Assembly: GCA_021828475.1 (NCBI GenBank)
Contig: JAJZIY010000023.1
Coordinates: 1-44,280, forward strand
Source: Actinomycetes bacterium
GTDB taxonomy: Bacteria > Actinomycetota > Acidimicrobiia > Acidimicrobiales > Palsa-688
Length of the DNA stretch: 44,280 nucleotides
Direction of reading: 5' to 3'
The translations under genes were made by a program, and so were the position numbers. Below, in pieces: positions 1 to 7,122 of the stretch. Numbering within the stretch: the stretch's first letter is position 1; every line of letters starts with the position of its first letter. The notes below the pieces were generated by a model. That model had not been told where the DNA came from, searched no databases, and was given only the letters and a program-made list of their open reading frames with translations.

Positions 1-103
1 CCAGTCGCAGGTGCAGTAGGTGCCTCTGGAGGTGCTCCAGGCGCTGCTCGCTCTCCTGGGCGGGCATCCGCAGGGACAGGTCGACATCCGAGAGACTGGC
101 CAT
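1..103 (-). CDS. PPK2-like polyphosphate phosphotransferase, N-terminal fragment
   Basis: Reading the minus strand from the ATG at 103 gives an open frame of 34 codons that continues past the left edge. The peptide starts MASLSDVDLSLRM and continues with a charged, Leu-rich helix containing RLEHLQRHLL. This resembles the N-terminal helix of actinobacterial PPK2-family polyphosphate:AMP/ADP phosphotransferases, which typically begin with a VDLSL-type motif followed by a Leu-rich helix before the P-loop kinase core. The P-loop and lid are not in the window, so catalysis cannot be checked. The gene has the same orientation as lysR, which ends 75 bases upstream. The family call rests on about 30 residues only; any Leu-rich N-terminal helix could mimic it. 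Confidence 0.45.
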   Translation of the reverse strand, partial: MASLSDVDLSLRMPAQESEQRLEHLQRHLLHLRL

Positions 104-126
104 GACGCCAATTCAAGCGGGTGGGC

Positions 127-150
127 GGGTGCGCCGTGCGCCGTGCACCC
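127..150 (-). terminator. Weak hairpin after lysR
   Basis: GGGTGC (127-132) and GCACCC (145-150) are perfect inverted arms with a 12-base loop, about 30 bases beyond the lysR stop in the direction of transcription. There is no T-run, so it is at best a factor-assisted terminator. It fills most of the short gap before the PPK2-like start. Confidence 0.25.
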
Positions 151-178
151 GAGCCTGAGACTTCCGGCCCTAGCGCGC

Positions 179-1147
179 TCAGCGCGCCGAGGGGTGCCAG
201 GCACGGCTCGTGCCACGGGCGTGGGGGCGTCGCCCGGCTTCGAGCACCGCCTGCTGGAGGGTGTGCTCGAGGGCCTGGCCAGCTTCGTTGGCGACGGCCT
301 CGGCCCTCCTGGCTACGACCAGGCGGCGTTGGGCGATGGCCGGGCCGATAGCGAGGTTCGCGCTGTCGCTGCGCCGGGGTGCGGCCGGCAGCACCGTCCA
401 GCCCAACCCGACGCGGACCATCTCTCGCAGCACCTCGGGCTGGTGCGACTCGGCCACCACGTCGAAGGGCGCGCCGAGACGGCGCAGGGCCAGCTGGATC
501 ACCGATCGGGTGTGCGCACCCGCTGGGAACGTCACCCAGGGCCCCCACTCGCGTGCCGGCCGGTCCAGGCTACGCCGGTCCGGGGCGTGCACGAGCAGGG
601 GCTCGCTCGTCAGCGGCACGGTGACGAGCGGCTCGTCCACCACCGGTGGCGCGACGCAGACGGCCAGGTCGAGCTCGGCCCTCCTGAGCAGCTCGAGCAG
701 GGCGCCCGAGGTGGTGACGGTGAGGCGCAGGTCCAGGTCGGGGCGCTGGGCACGGAAGCGGCGCAGCGCGTGCGAGAAGTGCACGACCGCGGCTGCGTCG
801 ATCATCCCGACTCGCAGCGGTCCGGACGTCCCCTCCCGTACCTGGTGGGCGTAGCGGGCCAGGTCCACCGTGCGGGCCACCACTTCCCGGGCATGAGCCA
901 GCACCGGTCCTGCGGAGGCCGCCAGCACCCGCCGGCGGCCCTCGCGCTCGAACAGCGGGATGCCCACCCGGCGCTCGAGCTCGGCCAGGCCCTGGCTCAT
1001 TGCACTCGGCGTCACCCCCATGGCGGAGGCAGCGACGGCCCAGGTGGGAGCGTCTGCCACGGCCACCAGGTACTCGAGCTGCTGCACGGTCAGGTTGGGC
1101 ACGGCGGGGTCGCTCCCCGCCGGCGAGGTCGGCATGCCAGCCACCAT
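179..1147 (-). CDS. LysR-family transcriptional regulator
   Basis: A 322-residue protein with standard LysR architecture. A winged helix-turn-helix lies at about residues 18-80 (LTVQQLEYLVAVADAP, then ASAMGVTPSAMSQGLAELE, then IPLFERE), followed by a periplasmic-binding-fold effector domain from about residue 105 (LRVGMIDAAAV) to 300. It is transcribed divergently from ino1, with only 58 bases between the two starts, and a T-N11-A palindrome sits between them. LysR proteins usually regulate the divergent neighbour and themselves, so ino1 is the probable target (inference). The effector is unknown. The start is the ATG at 1147, one base from the palindrome; an in-frame ATG four codons later (1135) is equally possible. 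The C-terminal 20 residues are basic and probably unstructured. Confidence 0.92.
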   Translation of the reverse strand: MVAGMPTSPAGSDPAVPNLTVQQLEYLVAVADAPTWAVAASAMGVTPSAMSQGLAELERRVGIPLFEREGRRRVLAASAGPVLAHAREVVARTVDLARYAHQVREGTSGPLRVGMIDAAAVVHFSHALRRFRAQRPDLDLRLTVTTSGALLELLRRAELDLAVCVAPPVVDEPLVTVPLTSEPLLVHAPDRRSLDRPAREWGPWVTFPAGAHTRSVIQLALRRLGAPFDVVAESHQPEVLREMVRVGLGWTVLPAAPRRSDSANLAIGPAIAQRRLVVARRAEAVANEAGQALEHTLQQAVLEAGRRPHARGTSRAWHPSAR

Positions 1148-1148
1148 A

Positions 1149-1165
1149 GTTCAGCGAGTCTGAAC
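1149..1165. promoter_or_regulatory. LysR-type operator (T-N11-A dyad)
   Basis: GTTCAG (1149-1154), five bases, then CTGAAC (1160-1165) form a perfect dyad. Its inner part has the T-N11-A shape (T1151, A1163) that LysR proteins recognise. It ends five bases before the ino1 -35 hexamer at 1171 and starts one base upstream of the lysR ATG. That position suits both activation of ino1 and autorepression of lysR. Confidence 0.65.
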
Positions 1166-1170
1166 ATACC

Positions 1171-1205
1171 TTGACTTGTCGTTAGACTTGTTTACACTTG
1201 TCTCC
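1171..1205 (+). promoter_or_regulatory. ino1 promoter, leaderless arrangement
   Basis: TTGACT (1171-1176), a 16-base spacer and TACACT (1193-1198) match the actinobacterial sigma-70 consensus (TTGACn, TAnnnT). The distance from the -10 to the ATG at 1206 is seven bases, so transcription should start at or beside the A of the start codon. No ribosome-binding site precedes the ATG, which agrees with a leaderless mRNA. Three copies of ACTTGT (1174, 1186, 1196) run through this promoter. Confidence 0.65.
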
Positions 1206-2510
1206 ATGTCCAGCTTGCGCACCATCGCTCCAGCCACCGGCCGCCTCGGCGTCCTCACCCCCGGCTTGGGCGCGGTGGCCTCCACTTTCATGGCCGGCGT
1301 CCTGGCTGCCCGTTCGCACGGTGCCACCCCGATCGGCTCGCTCACCCAGATGGCCCACATCCGCCTCGGCGATCGCGACCAGGGGCGCAACCCGCTCATA
1401 AAGGACTTCGTCCCCCTCGCCTCCCTCGACGACATCGTCTTCGGGGCCTGGGACCCGATCTCGCCCAACGCCCTCGAGGCTGCCCGCACCGCCGGGGTGC
1501 TGGAGGACCGTGACCTGGCCGCGATCTCAGGTGAGCTCGAGGGGATCGTCGCCATGGACGCCGTTTTCGACCAGAGCTGGGTCAGCCGGCTGACCGGCAC
1601 CCGGGTCAAGACGGGCGCGTCCAAGATGGCGCTCGCCGAGCAGTTGATTGCCGACATCGAGCGTTTCCGGGCGGACAACGCCTGCGACCGCCTCGTCATG
1701 GTCTGGTGCGCCTCGACCGAGGCCTACCGCGACCTCTCCGAGGCGCACCAGAGCATAGAGGCCTTCGAGCAGGGCCTGCGCGACAGCGACCCGGCAATCT
1801 CACCGAGCCAGATCTACGCCTACGCAGCCATCATGTCGGGCGTCCCCTTCGCCAACGGAGCACCCAACCGCAGTTGTGACCCCCCCTGCATGGTGGCCCT
1901 GGCCGAGCGCGAGGGCGTGCCCGTCGGCGGAAAGGACTTCAAGACGGGCCAGACCCTCATGAAGACGATCCTGGCCCCCGGGCTGAAGGCAAGGATGCTT
2001 GGCCTGCGTGGCTGGTACTCGACCAACATCCTCGGCAACCGCGACGGGGAGGTGCTCGACGACCCGGAGAACTTCAGGTCCAAGGAGGTCTCCAAACTGG
2101 GAGTGATAGACACCATCCTTCAGCCCGAGGCCTACCCGGAGCTGTACGGCAACATCGACCACGTCGTTCGGATCAACTACTACCCTCCGCGTGGGGACAA
2201 CAAGGAGGGTTGGGACAATATCGACATCTTCGGGTGGATGGGGTACCCGATGCAGATAAAGGTCAACTTCCTCTGCCGTGACTCGATCCTCGCCGCCCCC
2301 CTTGTCTTGGACCTGGCCCTTTTCTTCGACCTCGCCGCCCGCGCCGGCGAGAAGGGGGTCCAGGAGTGGCTCAGCTTCTACTTCAAGGCCCCGATGACAG
2401 CCGACCCCGCCCTCGACGCCGAGCACGACGTGTTCATCCAGCAGATAAAGCTCAAGAACACTCTTCGGGAGTGGATGGGAGAGGAGCCGGTCACCCACAG
2501 CGAGGCGTGA
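1206..2510 (+). CDS. ino1: Inositol-3-phosphate synthase, long type
   Basis: Myo-inositol-1-phosphate synthase (434 residues) converts glucose 6-phosphate to 1L-myo-inositol 1-phosphate using bound NAD, feeding inositol lipids and, in many actinomycetes, mycothiol. An N-terminal Rossmann motif (GVLTPGLGAVAST) is followed by conserved blocks: GSLTQMAHIRLGDR, IKDFVPLASLDDIVFGAWD, GASKMALAEQLIADIERF, VGGKDFKTGQTLMKT, STNILGNRDGEVLDDPENF and the C-terminal KVNFLCRDSILAAPLVLDL. The length and the GSLTQM/KDFVPL blocks are like the approximately 430-residue synthases of Bacteroidota and similar bacteria. The usual actinobacterial Ino1 is about 360 residues and begins with a different NAD motif. I chose the ATG at 1206 because a good promoter places the mRNA start there; a TTG 30 bases upstream lies inside that promoter. 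It stands alone, divergent from lysR. Confidence 0.95.
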   Translation: MSSLRTIAPATGRLGVLTPGLGAVASTFMAGVLAARSHGATPIGSLTQMAHIRLGDRDQGRNPLIKDFVPLASLDDIVFGAWDPISPNALEAARTAGVLEDRDLAAISGELEGIVAMDAVFDQSWVSRLTGTRVKTGASKMALAEQLIADIERFRADNACDRLVMVWCASTEAYRDLSEAHQSIEAFEQGLRDSDPAISPSQIYAYAAIMSGVPFANGAPNRSCDPPCMVALAEREGVPVGGKDFKTGQTLMKTILAPGLKARMLGLRGWYSTNILGNRDGEVLDDPENFRSKEVSKLGVIDTILQPEAYPELYGNIDHVVRINYYPPRGDNKEGWDNIDIFGWMGYPMQIKVNFLCRDSILAAPLVLDLALFFDLAARAGEKGVQEWLSFYFKAPMTADPALDAEHDVFIQQIKLKNTLREWMGEEPVTHSEA

Positions 2511-2622
2511 CGCGCCGGCGGCAGTAGTCCTGCGCGAGTGCTCGACAATTGCGCGCGCCTGTTTGTGCACCAGACCGGGTTCGCCGGCCCAGGTACGAGA
2601 AGACGGGCCGCCCGGACCTTAT

Positions 2623-2645
2623 AGCGCGAGGACCATGTTCGCGCT
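2623..2645. terminator. Hairpin between convergent ino1 and DUF3039 gene
   Basis: AGCGCGA (2623-2629) and TCGCGCT (2639-2645) are perfect 7-bp arms with a 9-base loop. It lies 113 bases after the ino1 stop and directly abuts the DUF3039 stop codon on the other strand, so it could serve both convergent genes. No clear T-run follows on either side. The remainder of 2511-2622 shows nothing else I can name. Confidence 0.4.
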
Positions 2646-2926
2646 CAGGAGGCCGGGATCTGCCAGCCCCGCCCCTCCGCAATCTCCTTGCACGTGGGGC
2701 ACAGCGGGTAGCGCTTGGGGTCACGGCTCGGGACCCAGACCTTGCCGCACAGAGCCCGCACGGGTGTTCCCATGACGACGCCCTCGGCCACGGTTGGCCC
2801 CGCCGCCACGAACTCGCCGTCCTCCTGGTCGACCCCCTCCAGCACGATGTGGGCCATCCGCTCGTGGTCGCCGTCGAGCTGTGGTTTGGGCGGTGCGACG
2901 TGCACCTCGGGCTGCATGACGCTCAT
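2645..2926 (-). CDS. DUF3039 family protein
   Basis: A 93-residue protein of the actinobacterial DUF3039 family, function unknown. The diagnostic block is the C-terminal half: VMGTPVRALCGKVWVPSRDP followed by YPLCPTCKEI. Cys60, Cys76 and Cys79, with a histidine in HERMAHIV (His26) as a possible fourth ligand, suggest a small zinc site; that is inference. The family is short and cytoplasmic, and the length here is normal. It follows the PPOX-like gene on the same strand after a 61-base gap holding long C and G runs, so the two may be co-transcribed. Confidence 0.85.
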   Translation of the reverse strand: MSVMQPEVHVAPPKPQLDGDHERMAHIVLEGVDQEDGEFVAAGPTVAEGVVMGTPVRALCGKVWVPSRDPKRYPLCPTCKEIAEGRGWQIPAS

Positions 2927-2960
2927 GGCACCAGGCTACCCCCCCCGATTGCCCAGCACA

Positions 2961-2976
2961 GCCCCCCCGGGGGGGC
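2961..2976. repeat. C7/G7 palindrome in gap
   Basis: G, seven C, seven G, C form a perfect 16-base palindrome without a loop, and eight further C lie at 2939-2946. It lies between the PPOX-like stop and the DUF3039 start. It may act as a transcription roadblock or simply be an unstable homopolymer pair; sequencing error in the run lengths is possible. Confidence 0.6.
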
Positions 2977-2987
2977 GGGCCTGCCTG

Positions 2988-3557
2988 CTAGCGAGGGCCG
3001 AGAGCGGGCAGGCCGTCGATGCTGCTGGCGTTCTTGTCGGCCTGGTACTGCGCTATCCCGTCCGCCCCCTTGCGGGACGCCCACTCGTCCATCCTGGTCC
3101 GATGCCCCTCGAAGGCCATGAGGGGCACCCCGTAGCCGCACGAGTCCGCCACCCGCTCGACCTCGAGCACGACGATGCTGCGTGTGCCCACGCCGTCGGG
3201 GTCGCCTCCTGCGGAGCGTACCCATTCGGCCAGCCCCGCCCATTCCCCGTCGCCGGGGAAGACGGCACGCCCTCGCCCGTGCAGGCGCACTATGCGCGGT
3301 GGCCCGCTGAACGCGCACGCCATGATGACGAGCCGCCCGTTTTCGCGTAGGTGGGCGATCGTCTCGGCACCGCTGCCGGTCTGGTCGAGGTAGGCCACCG
3401 TCGAGGGGCTGACCACCACAAGCTCGCCCCGGTTGCCCTTGGGTGAGACGTTGACGTGGCCGGCGCTCCCGGATGGAGCGGTCCCCACGAAGAACACCGG
3501 CTGAGCCTGCAACCACTCTGCGAGGCGAGTGTCGACGCCTTCGTAGGCCCGTCCCAT
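2988..3557 (-). CDS. Pyridoxamine 5'-phosphate oxidase-fold (PPOX) protein
   Basis: A 189-residue split-barrel flavin-binding protein. The N-terminal strand block (QPVFFVGTAP, then GHVNVSPKGN) and the following VAYLDQTGSGAETIAHLREN and GRLVIMACAF are typical of the PPOX/FMN-binding family used for FMN, F420 or haem-linked redox. Substrate and cofactor cannot be told from sequence alone; no FMN phosphate-binding set characteristic of true PdxH is obvious. The C-terminal third (VPLMAFEGHRTRMDEW) is typical of the actinobacterial subgroup. The start is an ATG preceded by a G-run but no canonical ribosome site, and 206 bases separate it from the divergent MFS gene. It may be co-transcribed with DUF3039. 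Confidence 0.85.
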   Translation of the reverse strand: MGRAYEGVDTRLAEWLQAQPVFFVGTAPSGSAGHVNVSPKGNRGELVVVSPSTVAYLDQTGSGAETIAHLRENGRLVIMACAFSGPPRIVRLHGRGRAVFPGDGEWAGLAEWVRSAGGDPDGVGTRSIVVLEVERVADSCGYGVPLMAFEGHRTRMDEWASRKGADGIAQYQADKNASSIDGLPALGPR

Positions 3558-3690
3558 CCCCCGAGTCTGGCGCCTTTCGCCGTCGCAGCGCCAGCCGACT
3601 ACGCGACGCGCCGAGCGGCGAAGTTCCGGAAACCTCTCTCACGGCGCGGGGTCGCCGTCGCACCAGCGGCGTGCGCACGTACCCCTTCCT

Positions 3691-3710
3691 GCGGGGTGTT
3701 CCGCACCCGC
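3691..3710. promoter_or_regulatory. Dyad in the PPOX/MFS divergent region
   Basis: In the 206-base divergent gap, GCGGGGTG and CACCCGC pair as a 7-bp stem with one bulged G and a 5-base loop, about 50 bases upstream of the MFS start. It could be an operator or a 5'-leader hairpin. I could not place a convincing promoter in the gap. Confidence 0.25.
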
Positions 3711-3763
3711 TGCGGGCATGCCTTCGCCTGGTGTTTCATCGGTAGCGTTCCTGGAGGCAGCTA

Positions 3764-6700
3764 GTGCAGAGAAAGCGCGGGCGAGACGAGGACATGCCAA
3801 CCCCCACCGAGCCACGCCCGGACAGCACCCGCAGGCCGGCGAAGACGGGTGGGCCCGAAGCGCCCACCACGCCGAGCGCCGGACGCCCGGGGCGGTTCGC
3901 CCGTTGGGGAGCGCTGGTAGCCGTCGGTACGGCCACGGTGCTGATGCTCGTCGACTTCATGGCCGTGAGCGTGGCGCTCCCAGCCGTCCGCAAGAGCACG
4001 GGCGCGTCGTTCGCCGAGTTGCAGTGGGCCCTCGAGGCGTTCGTCGTCGCGCTCGTAGCCTTCCTGCTCACCGCCGGCTACATCGCCGACATCGTCGGCC
4101 GGCGTGCCGTCTTCCTGGCCGGGCTGGTCGTCCTGGCCGCCGGTTCCGCCGTCGCCGCTCTCGCCTCCTCTCCCTACGTGCTCATAGGCGGCAGGGCGCT
4201 ACAGGGGATCGGTGGGGCACTGATCTTCTCGACCGGCAGCGTGCTGCTGACCGAGACGTTTGCCCGCGACCGCCGGGGGCTGGCCGTGGGCGCGTGGGGC
4301 ACGCTGACCGGCTTCGGCGTGGCCTCGGCCCCCCTGCTCGGTGGCGTGGTGACCGCGGCCCTCGGGTGGCACTACCTGTTCTGGCTGGAGATACCGGCAG
4401 CGGCTGTTGCGTTCCTCGTCGGTTGGCTGGCAGTGAAAGAGCCGCCGGTGACGCTGAGGGGCGCCGTCCCCCAGGGCGCCCTGGCAAGCCAAGCCGGTGG
4501 CGGGGGGCGCGCCAAGGCGGGAGACCAGCTGCCCGAGCCCCCCGACTGGAAGGGCCTGGCCCTGTTCACAGCGGCACTGGCCATCATGGTCATCGGGCTC
4601 GTGAGGACGACGACCACGACCGGCAGCTGGTCGAGCAGCGGCGTACTGGCCTGCTTCGGCTGCACCGGCTTGCTCCTGGTCGCGTTCGTGGCCGTCGAGC
4701 TCGTGTCACCCGCGCCGATGCTGGACGTCTCGCTCTTGCGCCACCGGACCTTCACGGGCGCATCCGTGGCCGCATTCGGCCTCTCGGCCGCCGTCTTCGG
4801 GCCGGTGCTGTTCCTCGTGCTCTACCTCTCCCTCCGCTTCGGCTACTCCAGCCTCACCATCGGCACGGCACTCCTGCTCCTCACCGGCATGACGCTGCCG
4901 TTCCTGGCGCTCACGGTCTGGTTGGACCGCCTCGTGCCCATGAAGGTGCTCATCTGCGCCGGCTTGGTGCTGGTTGCCGCCGGGCTGTGGACGATGAGCC
5001 ACGTCAGCGTCACGACCACCTGGGCGGCGCTCGTCCCCGGGCTCCTCGTCGCCGGCGTGGGACTGGAGCTGGTCAACCCCCGGCTCGCCGCTGCGGCAGC
5101 GTCGACGGTCGAGCCCCACCTTGCCGCCGTGGCCTCCCGCACCACCTCCACGTTCCGCCAGCTCGGCGTCGCAGTCGGAGTGGCGGGCCTCGGGTCCGTA
5201 ATGGCAACCCGGCTCAACGACGACATCGCGCAGGCCGTGTCGGGCATCCCGGGCGCGAGCGGTCAGAGCGGCCTCGCCGCCCACCTCGCGCTCCAGGGCA
5301 GGTTCGCACAGGCAGCCGGGCTGCTGCCCGGCGGCGCCAAGGACGGCCTCCCGGTCCTCTGGCACGGCCTGGCCGACTCGATGCACGAGGTGTTCCTGGT
5401 AGCTGCCCTGGTCGCCCTGGCATCCGCAGGGATCGCCCTTGTGGTGCGCTCCTCCGACATCCGCCTGGCCATGACCGGGGCAACCGGCGGCTCCGCCGCT
5501 GCCGACAGCTCCGCCGCTGGCAGGGCAGGCACCCCCGTCCGGGCTGGCACCCCCGTCCGGGCTGGCGATCCAGGGGCGGAGGGCACCGGCACCGGTCCCT
5601 GCGTCCAGGACGGGCACCGGGCTGGCGCTCCCGGGGACGTTCCGGGGAGTGGCGCCGTGACCGCCCCGGCACCGCATGCCGGGGGCGCGGCGGACCTGCC
5701 CGGCACGGACCTGCCCGTTGCGGGACCACCAACCGGCGGTCCGCCCCAAACCGGACGGCCCCTGGCCCTCGCCCCCATGGCCGAGCCGGCCGCCCCTCAC
5801 GCACCTCCAACCCGCGGCGAGGAAGGCGAGCACGCCGGAGAGCCCCTCGCCAGGGAGCTCCTGGCGATGCTCAGCACCACGGTGGAGACCACCCATGAGG
5901 CTCGGGGCAACCCGGCCACGCCGAGGCTCCTGCCGCCGAGGCTCCTGCCGCCACCGCCCGTCCCCGCCCGGCCCGTCCATCCCCCACTTCCTACCGAGGC
6001 GAGGCCGGTACCAGCGCCGCCCGCCGCCCCGGTACGGTTCCCGCCGCCAACCCAGCCCACATCCGGCCCTCTGACCTCCGTAGATCTCACCGTGGCCGCC
6101 AGGTGGGTACGCGGCACGGTCACTGCGGCGACCGGCGAACCGCTGGTGGGCGCCACCGTCACCCTGGTCGGGCCGGAGGGCCACGAGCAGGGGCGCACCA
6201 CGGTGGCCCGCGACGGCTCGTTCGCCCTCAGCGCCGGCTCAGACGGCACCCACACCCTCGTGGCCGCCGCCCCCAGTTACAGGGCGACAGCCAGCGTGCT
6301 CAACGTGCGTCCGGGCGTCTCGAGGGCAGACATCAGCCTCCTCGGCGTGGGGACGCTGACGGGCAAGGTCATGCGAGCATCCAACGGGGTGCCCCTCGTG
6401 GCCTGGCTGGACCTCATGGGCGCCGGTGGGGCCCTGGCGCTGAGGTCGCACAGTGACGAGGACGGCGCCTTCATCCTGCCGGAAGTCCTGGAGGGCGACT
6501 ACGAGCTGGTAGCCCACGCCGACGGCTACCTCGACGAGAGGGCATCGGTGAACGTGGTCCGCTCGGAGGTGGCCAGCGCCGACCTCGCCATGGTGGGGGT
6601 CGGCTACCTCTACGGTGCCGTCTCGTCCCCGCGGGGCGCCTGGTTGCCCGGCGTGCCCGTATGCCTGCTGGACGAGTCCGGGGCTCCCGTGTCGGCCACG

Positions 6701-6853
6701 ACGACCGACGGCGCCGGCAGCTACCACTTCGAGGGCGTCAGGGAGGGCGCCTACACCCTCGGGGCCCAAGGGACCGCCCGCACAGCCGTAGCCGTCCGGG
6801 TCGGGCCGGGCAGTGCCACCATGACCGACCTCGTGGTCGGGGAGCCCCGTTGA
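3764..6853 (+). CDS. MFS (DHA2-type) transporter fused to three carboxypeptidase-regulatory-like domains
   Basis: A 1029-residue two-part protein. Residues about 45-570 form a DHA2/EmrB-QacA-like proton-driven drug exporter with many hydrophobic helices, the MVDFMAVSVALPAV start of TM1, the loop motif AGYIADIVGRRAVF and a motif-C-like segment. Residues about 575-780 are a Pro/Gly/Ala-rich linker with short tandem repeats: an 18-bp unit twice at 5528-5563 (GTPVRA) and a PRLLP duplication near 5928-5957. Residues about 785-1029 hold three carboxypeptidase-regulatory-like beta-sandwich units, each with the G-x-V/L..G.PL..A.V start and a DG.F.L or GSY.F end (RDGSFALSAG, EDGAFILPEV, GAGSYHFEGV). 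DHA2 proteins normally end near residue 500, so the tail is an addition. With 14 helices the tail would lie inside the cell, unusual for this fold. Start: GTG with GGAGG six bases upstream. Confidence 0.88.
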   Translation: MQRKRGRDEDMPTPTEPRPDSTRRPAKTGGPEAPTTPSAGRPGRFARWGALVAVGTATVLMLVDFMAVSVALPAVRKSTGASFAELQWALEAFVVALVAFLLTAGYIADIVGRRAVFLAGLVVLAAGSAVAALASSPYVLIGGRALQGIGGALIFSTGSVLLTETFARDRRGLAVGAWGTLTGFGVASAPLLGGVVTAALGWHYLFWLEIPAAAVAFLVGWLAVKEPPVTLRGAVPQGALASQAGGGGRAKAGDQLPEPPDWKGLALFTAALAIMVIGLVRTTTTTGSWSSSGVLACFGCTGLLLVAFVAVELVSPAPMLDVSLLRHRTFTGASVAAFGLSAAVFGPVLFLVLYLSLRFGYSSLTIGTALLLLTGMTLPFLALTVWLDRLVPMKVLICAGLVLVAAGLWTMSHVSVTTTWAALVPGLLVAGVGLELVNPRLAAAAASTVEPHLAAVASRTTSTFRQLGVAVGVAGLGSVMATRLNDDIAQAVSGIPGASGQSGLAAHLALQGRFAQAAGLLPGGAKDGLPVLWHGLADSMHEVFLVAALVALASAGIALVVRSSDIRLAMTGATGGSAAADSSAAGRAGTPVRAGTPVRAGDPGAEGTGTGPCVQDGHRAGAPGDVPGSGAVTAPAPHAGGAADLPGTDLPVAGPPTGGPPQTGRPLALAPMAEPAAPHAPPTRGEEGEHAGEPLARELLAMLSTTVETTHEARGNPATPRLLPPRLLPPPPVPARPVHPPLPTEARPVPAPPAAPVRFPPPTQPTSGPLTSVDLTVAARWVRGTVTAATGEPLVGATVTLVGPEGHEQGRTTVARDGSFALSAGSDGTHTLVAAAPSYRATASVLNVRPGVSRADISLLGVGTLTGKVMRASNGVPLVAWLDLMGAGGALALRSHSDEDGAFILPEVLEGDYELVAHADGYLDERASVNVVRSEVASADLAMVGVGYLYGAVSSPRGAWLPGVPVCLLDESGAPVSATTTDGAGSYHFEGVREGAYTLGAQGTARTAVAVRVGPGSATMTDLVVGEPR

Positions 6854-6944
6854 ACGTGCCCGACGGCCCCCGCCACCAAAGGACCGGCAAGGGCTGGTAC
6901 CTATGGGGACCTGCCCGCCCCCGTGACACCGCTGACCGGCACCA

Positions 6945-6970
6945 GGCCCGGCTCCCCGAGAGCCCGGGCC
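6945..6970 (+). terminator. Hairpin after the MFS fusion gene
   Basis: GGCCCGGCTC (6945-6954) pairs with GAGCCCGGGCC (6960-6970) apart from one bulged C, about 90 bases after the MFS stop. No T-run. The rest of the 269-base gap to the thiolase gene (6854-7122) shows no gene and no promoter I trust. Confidence 0.35.
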
Positions 6971-7122
6971 GGGCGGTCCCGTCGCCCCGAGCGGCCTCCT
7001 CACGTCCGTGCTCACGCCGCTACCGGGCCGTGCCGAGCCCGAGGCTGTGGCGGTCCCGGGCACGCGCTTGCGGGCACGGGCACAGACAGCGCTGAGCGCC
7101 CCCGGCGGGCAGGAGGACAGGA

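Noticed and set aside
20..1174. 384-codon plus-strand frame over lysR
   Set aside because: Antisense shadow; the minus strand is a clear LysR protein.
2961..2976. Phase-variable homopolymer switch
   Set aside because: The C and G runs lie between genes and not in a reading frame or promoter spacer that I can define; run-length error is as likely.
3558..3763. Short plus-strand gene in the PPOX/MFS gap
   Set aside because: Frames here are Arg/Pro/Ala-rich, lack ribosome sites and run into the neighbouring gene in the wrong frame.
4706..6184. 492-codon minus-strand frame inside the MFS fusion gene
   Set aside because: Low-complexity Gly/Arg-rich peptide, no motifs; shadow of the real gene.
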